From Gammaproteobacteria bacterium (GTDB lineage: Bacteria; Pseudomonadota; Gammaproteobacteria; Thiohalomonadales; Thiohalomonadaceae): DNA of 64,000 nucleotides. The translations under genes and the position numbers were made by a program. The stretch is taken from contig JANJXC010000038.1 in NCBI GenBank assembly GCA_024709225.1, positions 124,001 to 188,000 on the forward strand, in the 5' to 3' direction. Positions 47,455-58,141 of the stretch are shown piece by piece. The notes under the pieces were generated by a model, which worked only from the letters and a program-made list of their open reading frames with translations, ran no database searches and was not told the origin of the DNA. Each line of letters opens with the position of its first letter. Positions within the stretch are counted from its first letter, which is position 1.

Positions 47455-48765
47455 TTATTTCAAACTTTCCATACGCATGCGCATCACCGGGGCACTGATC
47501 GCCGCCAGTGCCTCGATGTGCGCGATGGCCTGATTCATCTTCTCTTCACGCACGCGGCGGGTAAGCATGATCACCGCCACGCTGCTGTCCTGTTCCGACG
47601 GTTCCTTCTGGATCACCGCCTCGATGCTGATGTCGAGGTCGCCCAGGATACGGGTCACATCGGCCAGCACGCCCGGTTTATCCTGCGCCTGCAGGCGCAG
47701 ATAGTAGGCGGTTTCCACCTGCGCCATGGGCAGGATGGGGATATCGTGCAGCGCGTCGGGCTGGAAGGCCAGATGCGGTACGCGATTGTTGGGGTCGGAG
47801 GTGAGGGTACGCACCACGTCCACCAGGTCGGCCACCACGGCCGAGGCGGTCGGTTCAGCACCGGCACCGGCACCGTAATACAGGGTAGGTCCCACTGCAT
47901 CGCCCTTCACCAGCACCGAGTTCATCACGCCGTCGACGTTGGCGATGAGACGCCGCGCCGGGATCAGGGTCGGATGCACACGCAGTTCGATGCCGGCAGC
48001 GGTGCGACGGGCCACGCCGAGATGCTTGATGCGGTAGCCGAGCTGCTCGGCATAGGCCACATCCTCGCGCGTGATGCGGGTGATGCCTTCGGTGTATACC
48101 TTGTCGAATTGCAGCGGGATGCCAAAGGCAATGGCGGCCAGGATGGTCAGCTTGTGCGCTGCGTCGATGCCTTCCACATCATAGGTGGGGTCGGCCTCCG
48201 CATAGCCCAGCTTCTGCGCCTCGGCCAGCACGTCGGCGAAGTCGCGGCCCTTGTCGCGCATCTCGGTGAGGATGAAGTTGCCGGTGCCGTTGATGATGCC
48301 GGCCAACCACTCGATGCGGTTGGCGGCGAGGCCTTCGCGGATCGCCTTGATGATGGGGATGCCGCCGGCCACCGCTGCCTCGAAGGCAACCATCACGCCC
48401 TTCTTCTGTGCCTGGGCGAAGATCTGGTTGCCATGGCGGGCGATGAGCGCCTTGTTGGCGGTGACCACGTGCTTGCCGTTCTCGATGGCGCGCACCACCA
48501 TTTCCTTGGCCAGGCCATCACCGCCGATGAGTTCGACGACGACATCGATGTCTTGGTTGTCCACCACCTCGCGCGGATCGGTGGTCAGGGTGATGCCGGT
48601 AGTGTCGCAAATGCGCGCCTTGCTGATATCACGCGCGGCGGCATGGGTGATGACGATGCCGCGACCGGCGCGGCGCGCGATCTCTTCGGCATTGCGTTTG
48701 AGCACGTTGACGGTGCCGCCACCGACCGTGCCGAGTCCCAACAGTCCTACGTTGACGGGTTTCAT
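47455..48765 (-). CDS. hom: Homoserine dehydrogenase
   Basis: Hom reduces aspartate semialdehyde to homoserine. The 436-residue monofunctional enzyme has the NAD(P) motif [16 protein letters not shown] and the catalytic-site strand [20 protein letters not shown]. Its C-terminal ACT domain ([20 protein letters not shown]) is the usual threonine feedback site. It is followed by thrC after 11 bases and preceded by alaA by 33 bases, suggesting one amino-acid operon. Confidence 0.97.
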   Translation of the reverse strand: MKPVNVGLLGLGTVGGGTVNVLKRNAEEIARRAGRGIVITHAAARDISKARICDTTGITLTTDPREVVDNQDIDVVVELIGGDGLAKEMVVRAIENGKHVVTANKALIARHGNQIFAQAQKKGVMVAFEAAVAGGIPIIKAIREGLAANRIEWLAGIINGTGNFILTEMRDKGRDFADVLAEAQKLGYAEADPTYDVEGIDAAHKLTILAAIAFGIPLQFDKVYTEGITRITREDVAYAEQLGYRIKHLGVARRTAAGIELRVHPTLIPARRLIANVDGVMNSVLVKGDAVGPTLYYGAGAGAEPTASAVVADLVDVVRTLTSDPNNRVPHLAFQPDALHDIPILPMAQVETAYYLRLQAQDKPGVLADVTRILGDLDISIEAVIQKEPSEQDSSVAVIMLTRRVREEKMNQAIAHIEALAAISAPVMRMRMESLK

Positions 48766-48798
48766 GTTTCCAACTTCCTGCTAGGTGATTTGAGTTAT

Positions 48799-50067
48799 TC
48801 AGCTGCCGTGACGCTTGCGGTAGTGATCCAGGAAACGTGCAATGCGTGTCAGTGCCTCGGTCATTTCATCCATGCCGGGCAGGAACACCACACGCAGGTG
48901 ATCCGGCTGCGGCCAATTGAAACCGGTGCCCTGCACCACCAGCACCTTTTCGTCTTCCAGCAGCTCGAGGATGAACTGGCGGTCGTCACGAATCGGGTAC
49001 ATCTTGGGGTCGAGGCGCGGAAAGGCATACATCGCGCCCTGCGGCTTGATGCAGGACACGCCGGGGATGGCGTTGAGCGCCTCCCAGGTGTACTGGCGCT
49101 GGCGGTACAGGCGTCCGCCGGGCGCCACCAGATCATTGATGCTCTGATAGCCGCCCAGCGCGGTCTGGATGGCGTGCTGGGCCGGCACATTGGAGCACAG
49201 GCGCATCGAGGCCAGCATGGTCAGGCCCTCGATGTAGTCACCGGCATGGCGCTTGTCGCCGGACACCACCAGCCAGCCGGCACGATAACCGGCGGCGCGG
49301 TAATTCTTCGACAGGCCGTTGAAGGTGACGAACAGCACGTCGTCGGCGAGCGAGGCGATGGAGGTATGTGTCACGCCGTCGTACAGCACCTTGTCGTAGA
49401 TCTCGTCGGCATAGACGATGAGCTGGTGCTGGCGCGCGATCTCCACCAGCTCCAGCAGCAGCTCGGTCGGATACACCGCACCGGTGGGATTGTTCGGATT
49501 GATGATGACGATGGCGCGGGTGTTGGGCGTGATCTTGGCGCGGATGTCGTCCGGGTCGGGCAGCCAGCCGGACTGCTCGTCGCAGATGTAGTGGCGCGCC
49601 TTGCCGCCGCCCAGCGATACTGCGGCGGTCCACAGCGGATAGTCCGGGGCCGGTACCAGCACCTCGTCGCCATCGTTGAGCAGCGCCTGCATGGCCATCA
49701 CGATCAGCTCGGACACGCCGTTGCCGATATAGATGTCCTCGATGGTCACATTGGCGATCTTCTTCTCCTGCGTGTAGTGCATGATCGCCTTGCGCGCGGA
49801 GAACAGTCCCTTGGAGTCGGAATAGCCGGAGGCCTGCGGCAGGTTGTAGATGACGTCCTGGATGATCTCCTCGGGCGCCTCGAAGCCGAACGAGGCCGGA
49901 TTGCCGATGTTCAGCTTGATGATGCGATGGCCTTCCTCTTCCATCTGCTTGGAGCGCGCCATCACCGGGCCGCGGATGTCGTAACAGACATTGGCCAGCT
50001 TGGTGGATTTGTGTACCGGACGTAACAGGGGCACGGTGGGACTCGACGTAGGTTTGATGAGTTTCAA
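48799..50067 (-). CDS. alaA: Alanine aminotransferase AlaA-type
   Basis: The 422-residue class I/II PLP aminotransferase is closest to AlaA (YfbQ), which makes alanine from pyruvate and glutamate. Features are [54 protein letters not shown] (substrate-binding asparagine) and [13 protein letters not shown]. The PLP lysine is in [18 protein letters not shown]. It overlaps the upstream alaC-type gene by four bases. Confidence 0.93.
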   Translation of the reverse strand: MKLIKPTSSPTVPLLRPVHKSTKLANVCYDIRGPVMARSKQMEEEGHRIIKLNIGNPASFGFEAPEEIIQDVIYNLPQASGYSDSKGLFSARKAIMHYTQEKKIANVTIEDIYIGNGVSELIVMAMQALLNDGDEVLVPAPDYPLWTAAVSLGGGKARHYICDEQSGWLPDPDDIRAKITPNTRAIVIINPNNPTGAVYPTELLLELVEIARQHQLIVYADEIYDKVLYDGVTHTSIASLADDVLFVTFNGLSKNYRAAGYRAGWLVVSGDKRHAGDYIEGLTMLASMRLCSNVPAQHAIQTALGGYQSINDLVAPGGRLYRQRQYTWEALNAIPGVSCIKPQGAMYAFPRLDPKMYPIRDDRQFILELLEDEKVLVVQGTGFNWPQPDHLRVVFLPGMDEMTEALTRIARFLDHYRKRHGS

Positions 50068-51314
50068 AGTAAACCGTCCTTGCGGAACATCTCGCGGATG
50101 CCGCGGATTGCCTGGCGAGTGCGGTGTTCGTTTTCGATCAGGCTGAAACGCACATGGTCATCGCCATAATCGCCGAAGCCGATACCGGGCGATACGGCCA
50201 CCCTGGCCTCCTCCAGCAGGCGCTTGGAAAACTCCAGCGAGCCGAGATGACGGTAGGCCTGCGGGATCTGCGCCCAGACGAACATGGTGGCCAGCGGCGG
50301 CGTCACCTGCCAACCGATACTGTTGAGCCCCTCGCACAGCACGTCACGACGCTTCTGGTACATGGCGCTGATCTCGCGCACGCACTCCTGCGGCCCTTCC
50401 AGCGCGGCGATGGCCGCCACCTGGATCGGTGTGAAGGTGCCGTAATCCAGATAGGACTTGATGCGCGCCAAGGCCGCGACCAGGGTCTTGTTGCCGACCA
50501 TGAAGCCCACGCGCCAGCCGGGCATATTGTAACTCTTTGACAGGGTGAAAAACTCCACCGCCACGTCCTTGGCACCGGGCACCTGCATGATCGACGGCGC
50601 CACGTAGCCATCGAAGGCGATGTCGGCATAGGCCAGGTCGTGGATCACCCAGATCTGGTGCTCACGGCAGATGGCCACCACCTTCTCGAAAAATTCCAGC
50701 TCCACGCACTGGGTGGTCGGGTTGCCGGGGAAGTTCAGCACCAGAAACTTCGGCTTCGGCCAGGAGGTCTTGATGGCCTTTTCCAGTTCGGCGAAGAAAT
50801 CGACGCCCGCGTGCAGGGGGACGTGGCGGATATCGGCGCCGGCGATGACGAAGCCATAGGGATGGATCGGATAGGCCGGATTCGGCACCAGGATGGCATC
50901 GCCGGGGCCGACGGTGGCCAGGGCCAGGTGGGCCAGGCCCTCCTTGGAGCCGATGGTGACGATGGCCTCGCTGTCCGGGTTCAACGCGACATCAAAGCGG
51001 TTCTTGTACCAGGTGCAGATCGCCTTGCGCAGGCGCGGGATGCCCTTGGAGACGGAATAGCGGTGGGTATCGCCGCGCTGGGCGGCCTCCACCAGCTTGT
51101 CGACGATGTGCGGCGGCGTCGGCTGGTCGGGGTTGCCCATGCCGAAGTCGATGATATCCTCGCCGCGCGCGCGGGCCTTCTGCTTCAGGTCGGTGACTAT
51201 GGCGAAGACATAGGGCGGTAAACGCTTGATTCTCTGGAAATCTTCTATCAAAGCCGTGGTTCCGCGCGCTGTGGGTTCCCGGGCAAACCCCGGGTCGGAT
51301 AAAGCTGCTAACAT
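50064..51314 (-). CDS. alaC: Alanine aminotransferase AlaC-type
   Basis: This class I/II PLP aminotransferase resembles AlaC (YfdZ). It has [60 protein letters not shown] and [20 protein letters not shown], with the PLP lysine in [20 protein letters not shown]. The ATG at 51314 gives 416 residues. Homologues usually begin about ten residues before RIKRLPP, so a TTG at 51251 (396 residues) with GGAA upstream is an equally good start. It overlaps alaA by four bases. Confidence 0.92.
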   Translation of the reverse strand: MLAALSDPGFAREPTARGTTALIEDFQRIKRLPPYVFAIVTDLKQKARARGEDIIDFGMGNPDQPTPPHIVDKLVEAAQRGDTHRYSVSKGIPRLRKAICTWYKNRFDVALNPDSEAIVTIGSKEGLAHLALATVGPGDAILVPNPAYPIHPYGFVIAGADIRHVPLHAGVDFFAELEKAIKTSWPKPKFLVLNFPGNPTTQCVELEFFEKVVAICREHQIWVIHDLAYADIAFDGYVAPSIMQVPGAKDVAVEFFTLSKSYNMPGWRVGFMVGNKTLVAALARIKSYLDYGTFTPIQVAAIAALEGPQECVREISAMYQKRRDVLCEGLNSIGWQVTPPLATMFVWAQIPQAYRHLGSLEFSKRLLEEARVAVSPGIGFGDYGDDHVRFSLIENEHRTRQAIRGIREMFRKDGLL

Positions 51315-51341
51315 TACTGACCCGGTTTTCCCCTGTCAACG

Positions 51342-51453
51342 AATCGCCGGGAGCGATTCGTCGCTTCAGCCCCGCAGGGGTGAGGCGCAGGGATGCGCCG
51401 AACAACAATCGCCGGGAGCGATTCGCCGCTTTAGCCCCGCAGGGGTGAGGCGC
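51342..51453. repeat. Two 47-bp direct repeats upstream of alaC
   Basis: AATCGCCGGGAGCGATTCG followed by (T/C)CGCTT(C/T)AGCCCCGCAGGGGTGAGGCGC occurs at 51342-51388 and 51407-51453, with only two differences. Each unit can form two small hairpins (AATCG...CGATT and CCCCGCAGGGG). The repeats fill the divergent gap between alaC and the Mth938 gene. Confidence 0.85.
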
Positions 51454-51505
51454 CGAGCAACGGAATCCATTCAGAATTGCCGGTTATTGCCCAGGATTTT
51501 TAGCG

Positions 51506-51949
51506 ATGAAGTTCAGTCAGGACACCTTTGGCGGTGGCTACGCCATCCGCGCCTACACCGCCACCACGGTCACCGTACTGGGCCCAGGGCAAGCCGGCGA
51601 GGACGGAGCCAGCCCGGCGCTGCCGCGCAGCGAGGTGCTCACCGCCAGCTTCGTCATCGCCTCCCAGCATCTGAACCGCAACTGGCCGCCGCGGCAGTAT
51701 GCGGAATTGGCGCCGGAGCACTTCGCCCGTCTGCTGGAACTGGAACCGGAGGTGGTGCTGCTGGGGACCGGAACGACCTTCCGCTATCCGGCTCCCGCCC
51801 TGCTCGCCCCCCTGACCGGGCGCGGCATCGGCGTGGAGGTGATGGACACGGGGGCCGCCTGCCGCACCTATAACGTACTGGTTGCGGAGGGGAGACAGGT
51901 GGTAGCGGCGATCCTGCTGGGCGAGGCCGCAGACGGCAGCGCCCGCTAA
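51506..51949 (+). CDS. Mth938-like domain protein
   Basis: The 147-residue single-domain protein belongs to the Mth938/NDUFAF3-like family (DUF498), whose mitochondrial member helps assemble respiratory complex I. Features are SEVLTASFVIASQHL, EPEVVLLGTGTTFRYPAPAL, and the end segment GIGVEVMDTGAACRTYNVLV. Bacterial function is not established. It converges on rpoS with 13 bases between the stops. Confidence 0.88.
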   Translation: MKFSQDTFGGGYAIRAYTATTVTVLGPGQAGEDGASPALPRSEVLTASFVIASQHLNRNWPPRQYAELAPEHFARLLELEPEVVLLGTGTTFRYPAPALLAPLTGRGIGVEVMDTGAACRTYNVLVAEGRQVVAAILLGEAADGSAR

Positions 51950-51962
51950 AGGGCCAGCGCCG

Positions 51963-52958
51963 TCAGATGGTATCCGACGAGAACCCCTGCGCCTCCATGA
52001 TCTTGCGCAAGCGTTTCAAGGCCTCGATCTGAATCTGCCGCACCCGCTCGCGGGTGACACCGATCTGCTGCCCCACATCCTCCAGCGTGGTGATGTCATG
52101 GCCATTGAGGCCAAAGCGGCGCTCGACCACCTCGCGCTGCTTGTCGGTCAGCTCATCCAGCCATTGCTCGATCTTGGCGCGCATATCGTCATCCTGCAGC
52201 AACTCCACCGGATCGAGGTTGTTTTCGTCCGGGATGGAGTCCAGCAGCGAGCGGTCGGCGTCGCGGCCTACCGGCACGTCGACCGAGGTGACGCGTTCAT
52301 TGAGTCCCAGCATCCGCTTGACCTCATCCACCGGCTTGTCCAGCATCTCGGCGATCTCTTCCGGGCTGGGCTCGTGGTCCAGGGTCTGGGTAAGGTGGCG
52401 CGCGGCGCGCAGGTAGACGTTGATCTCTTTGACGACGTGGATCGGCAGGCGGATGGTGCGGGTCTGATTCATGATGGCCCGCTCGATGGTCTGGCGGATC
52501 CACCACGTGGCATAGGTGGAAAAACGGAAGCCGCGCTCGGGGTCGAATTTTTCCACTGCGCGGATCAGACCCAGATTGCCTTCCTCGATGAGGTCGAGCA
52601 GCGGCAGGCCACGGTGCAGGTAACGGCGCGCAATCTTCACCACCAGACGCAGATTGCTTTCGATCATGCGCTTGCGCCCGGCCTCCACGCCCTTTTGCGC
52701 CAGCCGGGCGTAATAAACTTCTTCCTCGGCGGTCAGCAGGGGGGAAAAACCGATCTCACCCAGATAGAGACGGGTGGCATCCAGCTCCAGTTCGGGTACC
52801 GCTATCGGGGTATAGTCATCCAGGCTGTCGCCGTCTTCCGCGACCTCCTCACCGACGGCAACCACTTCATCTCCGTCATCGGCCTCCAGCAGTTCCTCAC
52901 TCTCCTGCTCCAGGCCAAGCTCGTCTTCGCTATCCGTGTTGGTATTGTGCTTGCCCAT
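51963..52958 (-). CDS. rpoS: RNA polymerase sigma factor RpoS
   Basis: RpoS is the general stress and stationary-phase sigma factor. The 331-residue product has an acidic N-terminus, region 1.2 ([20 protein letters not shown]), region 2 ([40 protein letters not shown]), region 3 and region 4 ([38 protein letters not shown]). The order surE-pcm-DedA-nlpD-rpoS identifies it as RpoS rather than RpoD or RpoH. Its promoter probably lies inside nlpD, as in E. coli. Confidence 0.96.
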   Translation of the reverse strand: MGKHNTNTDSEDELGLEQESEELLEADDGDEVVAVGEEVAEDGDSLDDYTPIAVPELELDATRLYLGEIGFSPLLTAEEEVYYARLAQKGVEAGRKRMIESNLRLVVKIARRYLHRGLPLLDLIEEGNLGLIRAVEKFDPERGFRFSTYATWWIRQTIERAIMNQTRTIRLPIHVVKEINVYLRAARHLTQTLDHEPSPEEIAEMLDKPVDEVKRMLGLNERVTSVDVPVGRDADRSLLDSIPDENNLDPVELLQDDDMRAKIEQWLDELTDKQREVVERRFGLNGHDITTLEDVGQQIGVTRERVRQIQIEALKRLRKIMEAQGFSSDTI

Positions 52959-52969
52959 ACCCTCGTCCT

Positions 52970-53776
52970 TTATCGGTTCTGTTTCGGCAGGTACCTCATG
53001 GGGTCCACCGGTTTGCCTTCCTGGCGAATCTCGAAGTGCAGCAATGCGCCGTCCTTTGCCGTTTCCCCCATCTCCGCAATCATTTGCCCGGGTTTGATCC
53101 TTTCTCCTTCCTTCACCAATAACCTGCGGTTGTGGCCATAGGCACTGAGGAAGACATCATCATGCTTGATGATGACCAAATTGCCATAACCTACCAGACC
53201 GCTGCCACTGTATACCACATCGCCTCCAGCCGCGGCATAGACCGGTTGCCCAATTCGGCCACCGATATTGATGCCCTTTTTGCTGGCAGTGTTATTGAAA
53301 CCACGCTTCACGCTGCCAACGGTCGGCCATTGCCACCGCACACTGCCCTGATGCGGGCGCGCGGCGGCTTTTTCAACCGGACGGGCGGGCGTGGATTTGG
53401 CGACAGGTGCCGCAGTGCGGGCTGGCGGTGACGGCGGGGGACTGGCAGTGCGCGGGGGGGTCGAAGTAGCGGGTGCCGGCGCGGCGGCAACGGTGCGTGG
53501 CTCAGCCACTGCGCCACGTGGCGTGGGCACTACCAGCAGGCGCTGGCCGGGGTAGATTCGATACGGCGCGCCGATGCGGTTCCAGGACGCCACCTCGCGA
53601 TAATCATAGCCATAGTTCCAGGCGATGGAATACAGCGTATCGCCCGGGCGGACCGTATGATAGGCCGCATAATTTTTTCTCGGCGGCGGCCCCAGTTCAC
53701 CACAGCCGGCCACCAGCAACGACAACATTGCCAGTAATAAAACTGCTGCGCGGTTGCGAAGTCGCGGGCTATCCAT
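52970..53776 (-). CDS. nlpD: NlpD-type lipoprotein, LysM plus degenerate LytM
   Basis: NlpD is an outer-membrane lipoprotein that activates the amidase AmiC at the division septum. The 268-residue product has a lipobox (LLVAGC, Cys near residue 25), a LysM domain ([31 protein letters not shown]) and a Pro/Ala linker. The LytM/M23-like domain ([56 protein letters not shown]) lacks the first zinc-ligand pair of active M23 enzymes (GINIGG instead of HxGxD), as in known NlpD. It overlaps the DedA gene by eight bases. Confidence 0.94.
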   Translation of the reverse strand: MDSPRLRNRAAVLLLAMLSLLVAGCGELGPPPRKNYAAYHTVRPGDTLYSIAWNYGYDYREVASWNRIGAPYRIYPGQRLLVVPTPRGAVAEPRTVAAAPAPATSTPPRTASPPPSPPARTAAPVAKSTPARPVEKAAARPHQGSVRWQWPTVGSVKRGFNNTASKKGINIGGRIGQPVYAAAGGDVVYSGSGLVGYGNLVIIKHDDVFLSAYGHNRRLLVKEGERIKPGQMIAEMGETAKDGALLHFEIRQEGKPVDPMRYLPKQNR

Positions 53777-54350
53777 TGCTGACCATGACGTACCCGACCA
53801 CGGCCGCCAGAATGACCACCCAGCCGATGCGGTCGATATACTGGCGCAGGCTGCGTTCCATGGATTCCCCACCCCATACCATCAGGCCGGCGACGAGAAA
53901 AAACCGCGCCCCGCGGCCGATGATGGACGCCAGCATGAAGAGCGGAAAATTCATGGCGATGACACCGGCAGAAATGGTGAACAGCTTGTAGGGGATGGGC
54001 GAAAAACCGGCCAGAAAGATGGCCCAGAATCCCCACGCGTCAAACCAGGCGCGGGCATGCTCGTAGCGCGCCCAGTAACCGGCCTCGTGGATCAACGGTT
54101 CGACCAGCTCAAAGGCGAAATAACCGATGAGATAACCTGCGGCGCCGCCGAGCACCGAGGCCAGCGTGGTGAGCATGGCGTAATACCAGGCCCGCTCGCG
54201 CCGCGCCAATGCCATGGGCGCGAGCATCACATCGGGCGGGATGGGAAAAAACGACGACTCGGCAAAACTGAGCACGGCGAGATAACGCGCCGCGTGCGGG
54301 TGGGCAGACCAGCGCATCACGCGCGTGTACAGGGCGGAAAACAGCTTCAT
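53769..54350 (-). CDS. DedA-family membrane protein (YqaA type)
   Basis: The 193-residue inner-membrane protein of the DedA/SNARE-associated family has the conserved glutamate and ESSFFPIPPDVMLAPMALAR motif. GGAAGYLIGYFAFELVEPLI and FSPIPYKLFTISAGVIAMNF are also present. DedA relatives move lipid carriers such as undecaprenyl phosphate or phospholipids across the membrane. The ATG at 54350 was chosen over upstream codons that read into pcm. It lies between pcm and nlpD, a conserved place for this family. Confidence 0.9.
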   Translation of the reverse strand: MKLFSALYTRVMRWSAHPHAARYLAVLSFAESSFFPIPPDVMLAPMALARRERAWYYAMLTTLASVLGGAAGYLIGYFAFELVEPLIHEAGYWARYEHARAWFDAWGFWAIFLAGFSPIPYKLFTISAGVIAMNFPLFMLASIIGRGARFFLVAGLMVWGGESMERSLRQYIDRIGWVVILAAVVGYVMVSNG

Positions 54351-54357
54351 CGCAACC

Positions 54358-55017
54358 TCATTGACTGGCCCCATGCACCATCGGTACAAACGAGACCAAT
54401 TCCAGAACATCCTGTTTCAGTTCACCGTCCACACGGCTGATGCACAAGAGCTGCTGGCTGCCCCGCGTGCCCACCGGCACGATGAGCCGCCCACCCTCGG
54501 CCAGCTGCTCCAGCAACGCCGCCGGGACCTGGGTCGGCGCCGCCGCCACCAGGATGCCGTCATAGGGGCCGTGCTCGACCCAACCGGCATAGCCGTCGCC
54601 ATGGCGGATGCGCACGTTGCGCAGCTGCATGCGCTGCAGCCGCTCGCGGGTGCGCCGCACCAGGTCGCCGATACGCTCCACGCTGTACACCTCGGCGGCC
54701 AGTGCCGCCAGCACCGCGCTCTGGTAACCGCAGCCGGTGCCTACCTCCAGCACCTTGCCCGGCCGGCCTCCATTGAGGAGCGCCTCGGTCATGCGCGCCA
54801 CGGCGTAGGGCTGGGAGATGGTCTGGCCGCTGCCGATGGGCAGGGCGGTGTCCTCATAGGCACGGGTGGCCAGGGCCTCGTCCACGAACAGATGGCGCGG
54901 CAGGGAACGCATCACCTCGAGCACGCGCAGGTCGCGGATGCCCTGCTCCATCAGCCGGGTCACCATGCGCTCGCGCGTACGCTGCGAGGTCATGCCGATG
55001 CCGGCGCTCTCGCGCAT
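54358..55017 (-). CDS. pcm: Protein-L-isoaspartate O-methyltransferase
   Basis: Pcm repairs isoaspartyl residues by SAM-dependent methylation. The 219-residue product shows [20 protein letters not shown] and the SAM-binding motif [39 protein letters not shown] follows. The ATG at 55017 overlaps the surE stop (TGATG), giving coupled translation. Confidence 0.96.
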   Translation of the reverse strand: MRESAGIGMTSQRTRERMVTRLMEQGIRDLRVLEVMRSLPRHLFVDEALATRAYEDTALPIGSGQTISQPYAVARMTEALLNGGRPGKVLEVGTGCGYQSAVLAALAAEVYSVERIGDLVRRTRERLQRMQLRNVRIRHGDGYAGWVEHGPYDGILVAAAPTQVPAALLEQLAEGGRLIVPVGTRGSQQLLCISRVDGELKQDVLELVSFVPMVHGASQ

Positions 55018-55769
55018 CACAGCGGGCAGCTCCGCAGCCAGTCACCCACCTGGGCAATGGCGTTGTGACGGGTGAGATCCACCTGGATCGGGGTCACCGA
55101 CACCCGGTTGTGACGCACGGCATGGAAATCGGTACCGGGACCGGCATCCTGCTCGGCACCGGCCGGTCCGACCCAGTAGATCGGCCGGCCGCGCGGGTCC
55201 TGGGCACGGATCACCGCCTCGGACTTGTGGCGCTGGCCCAGGCGGGTGGCCTCCAGACCCTGCAACTCGTCCCAGGGTACGTCGGGGACGTTGACGTTGA
55301 GGATGGTGTCCTTGGGCAACGGATTGGCCAGCAGCTGGCGCACCAGGCACACCGCCACACGGCCGGCGGTGGCAAAGTGCAGCGGCTTGTGGCTGGCCAT
55401 GGAGATGGCGATGGCCGGCAGGCCGAGAAAGCGCCCTTCCATCGCCGCCGCCACGGTGCCGGAATAGATCACGTCGTCGCCCATGTTGGAGCCGGCATTG
55501 ATGCCGGATACCACCATGTCGGGTTCCGCGTCGAGCAGGCCGGTGATGGCCAGATGGACGCAGTCGGTGGGCGTGCCGTCGACGCGGATCACGCCGCCAT
55601 CCATGACCACGGCACGGATGGGGTTTTCCAGGGTGAGGGAGTTGCTGGCCCCGCTGCGGTCGCGTTCGGGTGCCACCACGGTGATGTCGGCGATGGCGCG
55701 CAGGTGTTCGGCCAGACAACGGATACCGGGGGCCTGGTAACCGTCGTCGTTGCTGATGAGTATCTTCAT
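55017..55769 (-). CDS. surE: 5'/3'-nucleotidase SurE
   Basis: SurE dephosphorylates nucleoside monophosphates. The 250-residue product begins [20 protein letters not shown], with the metal aspartates D8-D9. It continues with [40 protein letters not shown] and the carboxyl-terminal [20 protein letters not shown]. The ATG at 55769 is the family start; the longer frame lacks homology. It diverges from the Smr gene. Confidence 0.96.
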   Translation of the reverse strand: MKILISNDDGYQAPGIRCLAEHLRAIADITVVAPERDRSGASNSLTLENPIRAVVMDGGVIRVDGTPTDCVHLAITGLLDAEPDMVVSGINAGSNMGDDVIYSGTVAAAMEGRFLGLPAIAISMASHKPLHFATAGRVAVCLVRQLLANPLPKDTILNVNVPDVPWDELQGLEATRLGQRHKSEAVIRAQDPRGRPIYWVGPAGAEQDAGPGTDFHAVRHNRVSVTPIQVDLTRHNAIAQVGDWLRSCPL

Positions 55770-55863
55770 TGTGATTAATGGGGGACCGGTCGAATCGGGC
55801 CCGCCTACTATACCCCAAGCCGATGCCGGGGCGGCAGGTCCGTCTGATAGACTTGACGGAATC

Positions 55864-56412
55864 ATGCGCAAGAAGCCCGCACCGCTGAGTCACGAGGAGA
55901 GCGACCTGTTCCGCTCCGCCGTGGCCGACGTGCGTCCGCTGGAGTCCGACCGCCTCCCCGTCGCCCCGCCACCGCCCCCGCCGCTGCCGCAGAAACGGCA
56001 GGAGGACGAACGCCAGGTGTTGCAGGACATGCTGTCCGACCCGGAGTACCCGGAACTGCTGGAGACCGGCGAGGAGCTGCTGTTCGCCCGCAGCGGCCTG
56101 CAGCACGGCGTGCTGCGCAAGCTGCGCCGCGGCCAGTACGCCATCAGCGCCGAACTGGACCTGCACGGCCTTACCGCGGCCGAGGCGCGCCAGCAGCTGG
56201 CGGCCTTCCTCAGCGCCTGCCGCCAGCGCGACCTGCGCTGCGTGCGCATCATTCACGGCAAGGGCAACGGTTCATTGCAGCGCCGCCCGGTACTCAAGGG
56301 CAAGGTCAACCACTGGCTGCAGCAGCGCGACGAGGTGCTGGCCTTTTGCTCCGCCCGGCCGGCGGACGGCGGAACCGGCGCCATCTATGTCCTGCTCAAG
56401 CGCATGACGTGA
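55864..56412 (+). CDS. Smr-domain protein
   Basis: This 182-residue protein has a proline-rich N-terminal linker ([18 protein letters not shown]) and a C-terminal Smr (MutS2-related) domain. The domain shows [17 protein letters not shown] (the LDLHG motif) and [14 protein letters not shown] (HGKG motif). Smr domains have nicking or RNA-binding activities in several proteins; stand-alone bacterial SmrA/YdaL-type proteins are nucleases of unclear role. It diverges from surE over a 94-base gap. Confidence 0.9.
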   Translation: MRKKPAPLSHEESDLFRSAVADVRPLESDRLPVAPPPPPPLPQKRQEDERQVLQDMLSDPEYPELLETGEELLFARSGLQHGVLRKLRRGQYAISAELDLHGLTAAEARQQLAAFLSACRQRDLRCVRIIHGKGNGSLQRRPVLKGKVNHWLQQRDEVLAFCSARPADGGTGAIYVLLKRMT

Positions 56413-56515
56413 CCGGCCGCACGCAACCGCCGGCTAAAGTATCATCGGCGCCAGCCGACTAATCGCCATACGGCACTGCGTCATCAACATCCACCACTCC
56501 GGGACCCCCTTCGTC

Positions 56516-58141
56516 ATGCAACTGTTTACACGCAGCCTACTGGCCAAACTGATGCTGATCACCGGAAGCGGCACCACCTTGCTGTTGCTGGCGGTCGCCT
56601 ACGCCTTCTGGCAGTCGGTACAGAGCATCGGCGAGTACCGGGCGCTGCTGGCGAACGAGGTAAGCAGCGAGCGTGCCATCCTGCAAATGGAGTCCAGCTT
56701 CAAGAAGCAGGTGCAGGAATGGAAAAACGTGCTGCTCCGCGGCACCGACACCAAATCCCTGGAACGTTACTGGGCCCAGTTCGAGAAGGAGGAGGCCACG
56801 ATTCAGGACCGGGGCCGCAGCCTGGTTGACGGCATGGACCAGGGCGAGGCACGCGACCTGGTACAGCGCTTCCTCAGCGCCCACCGCGAGATGGGGGGCG
56901 CCTACCGGCGCGGGCTGGAGGCATTCAAGGCCGCCGGCATGCAGGCGCAGGCCGGCGATCAGGCGGTCAAAGGCATCGACCGCGCCCCCACCGAGCTGCT
57001 GGCCCAGGCCGCCGCGAACATCGCCGCGGCCGTGCAGGCGTCTGCCACGGCCATCGAACAGAACACCCGCAGCGCCCTCATCGTCAGCGTGGTGCTGATG
57101 TCGCTGGCGGTAGTGGCCGCCTTCGTCCTGTTCTTGTGGTCGGTCAATCGGCTGGTGCTGCGTCCGGCCCACCAGCTGGTGGACCACATGTCGCAACTTG
57201 CGCAAGGTGACTTCACCGTGAAAATCGTCGCGCACAGCACGGACGAGATCGGCCAGCTCGCCGACAGTGCCCGCAACATATGCGACGGGCTGGGTACCGT
57301 GCTGCGTGAGGTCGTGCGTTCATCGGCCCATCTGGCCGATGAGTCCGGGCAGTTGGCGCGCGTCGCCGCGGCCACCGGCGAAGGCGTGCAGGTACAGCAG
57401 CGCGAAACCGATCAGGTGGCCACCGCCATGAACGAAATGAGCGCAACCGTCGGCGAGGTGGCCAAGAGCGCGGTGCATGCCGCCGACGCGGCCGGCAAGG
57501 CCGACGGCGAAACCCGCCAGGGCAAGGCGGTGGTAAGCGCCACCATCGATGGCATCGACGCGCTGGCGGCGGACATCGAGCAGACCGCGGCCGCCATCAA
57601 CCATCTGGAGGCCGACGGCGAAAACATCAGCGGCGTAATCGAGGTGATCCGCGGCATTGCCGAGCAAACCAACCTGCTGGCCCTGAACGCGGCCATCGAG
57701 GCGGCGCGCGCCGGGGAACAGGGCCGCGGCTTCGCCGTGGTGGCGGACGAGGTGCGTACCCTCGCCTCACGCACCCAGCAATCTACGCAGGAAATCCGCG
57801 GCATGATCGAGCGCCTGCAGAATGGCACGCGCAGCGCCGTTGCCGCCATGAGCAAGAATCAGGAGCAGGCGCGCAACGCCGTAGAACAGGCGGCACGTAC
57901 CGGCAGCGCGCTGGAATCCATCGCGACGGCCGTTGCCCGCATCAGTGAAATGAACACCCAGATCGCCAGCGCCGCGGAGGAGCAAGGCGCCGTCGCCGAC
58001 GAGATCAACCGCAACATCGTCACCATCAGCGAAGTGGCCGAGCAGTCCGCCTCCGGCGCGCAGCAGATCACGCGCACCAGCGCCGGCCTGAGCGAACTGG
58101 CCCAGGGACTGCAGCAGCTGACCAGCCGCTTCCGGCTCTAA
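56516..58141 (+). CDS. Methyl-accepting chemotaxis protein
   Basis: The 541-residue chemoreceptor has membrane helix 1 ([24 protein letters not shown]) and a periplasmic helical domain of about 160 residues with a [21 protein letters not shown]-like start. Helix 2 is [20 protein letters not shown] near 183-203. HAMP follows ([20 protein letters not shown]), then the signalling hairpin with [19 protein letters not shown]. The ligand is unknown. No CheW/CheR-binding pentapeptide is seen at the C-terminus. It overlaps the end of convergent truD by four bases. Confidence 0.95.
   Translation: MQLFTRSLLAKLMLITGSGTTLLLLAVAYAFWQSVQSIGEYRALLANEVSSERAILQMESSFKKQVQEWKNVLLRGTDTKSLERYWAQFEKEEATIQDRGRSLVDGMDQGEARDLVQRFLSAHREMGGAYRRGLEAFKAAGMQAQAGDQAVKGIDRAPTELLAQAAANIAAAVQASATAIEQNTRSALIVSVVLMSLAVVAAFVLFLWSVNRLVLRPAHQLVDHMSQLAQGDFTVKIVAHSTDEIGQLADSARNICDGLGTVLREVVRSSAHLADESGQLARVAAATGEGVQVQQRETDQVATAMNEMSATVGEVAKSAVHAADAAGKADGETRQGKAVVSATIDGIDALAADIEQTAAAINHLEADGENISGVIEVIRGIAEQTNLLALNAAIEAARAGEQGRGFAVVADEVRTLASRTQQSTQEIRGMIERLQNGTRSAVAAMSKNQEQARNAVEQAARTGSALESIATAVARISEMNTQIASAAEEQGAVADEINRNIVTISEVAEQSASGAQQITRTSAGLSELAQGLQQLTSRFRL

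Noticed and set aside
47518-50025. An 835-codon open frame antisense to hom and alaA
   Set aside because: It is a mirror frame of high-GC coding sequence, has no recognisable domain and is rich in His/Gly/Asp as expected for antisense shadows.
51249-51505. Riboswitch or T-box leader before alaC
   Set aside because: The paired structures there belong to two tandem copies of a repeat, with no aptamer-like conserved core or T-box sequence.
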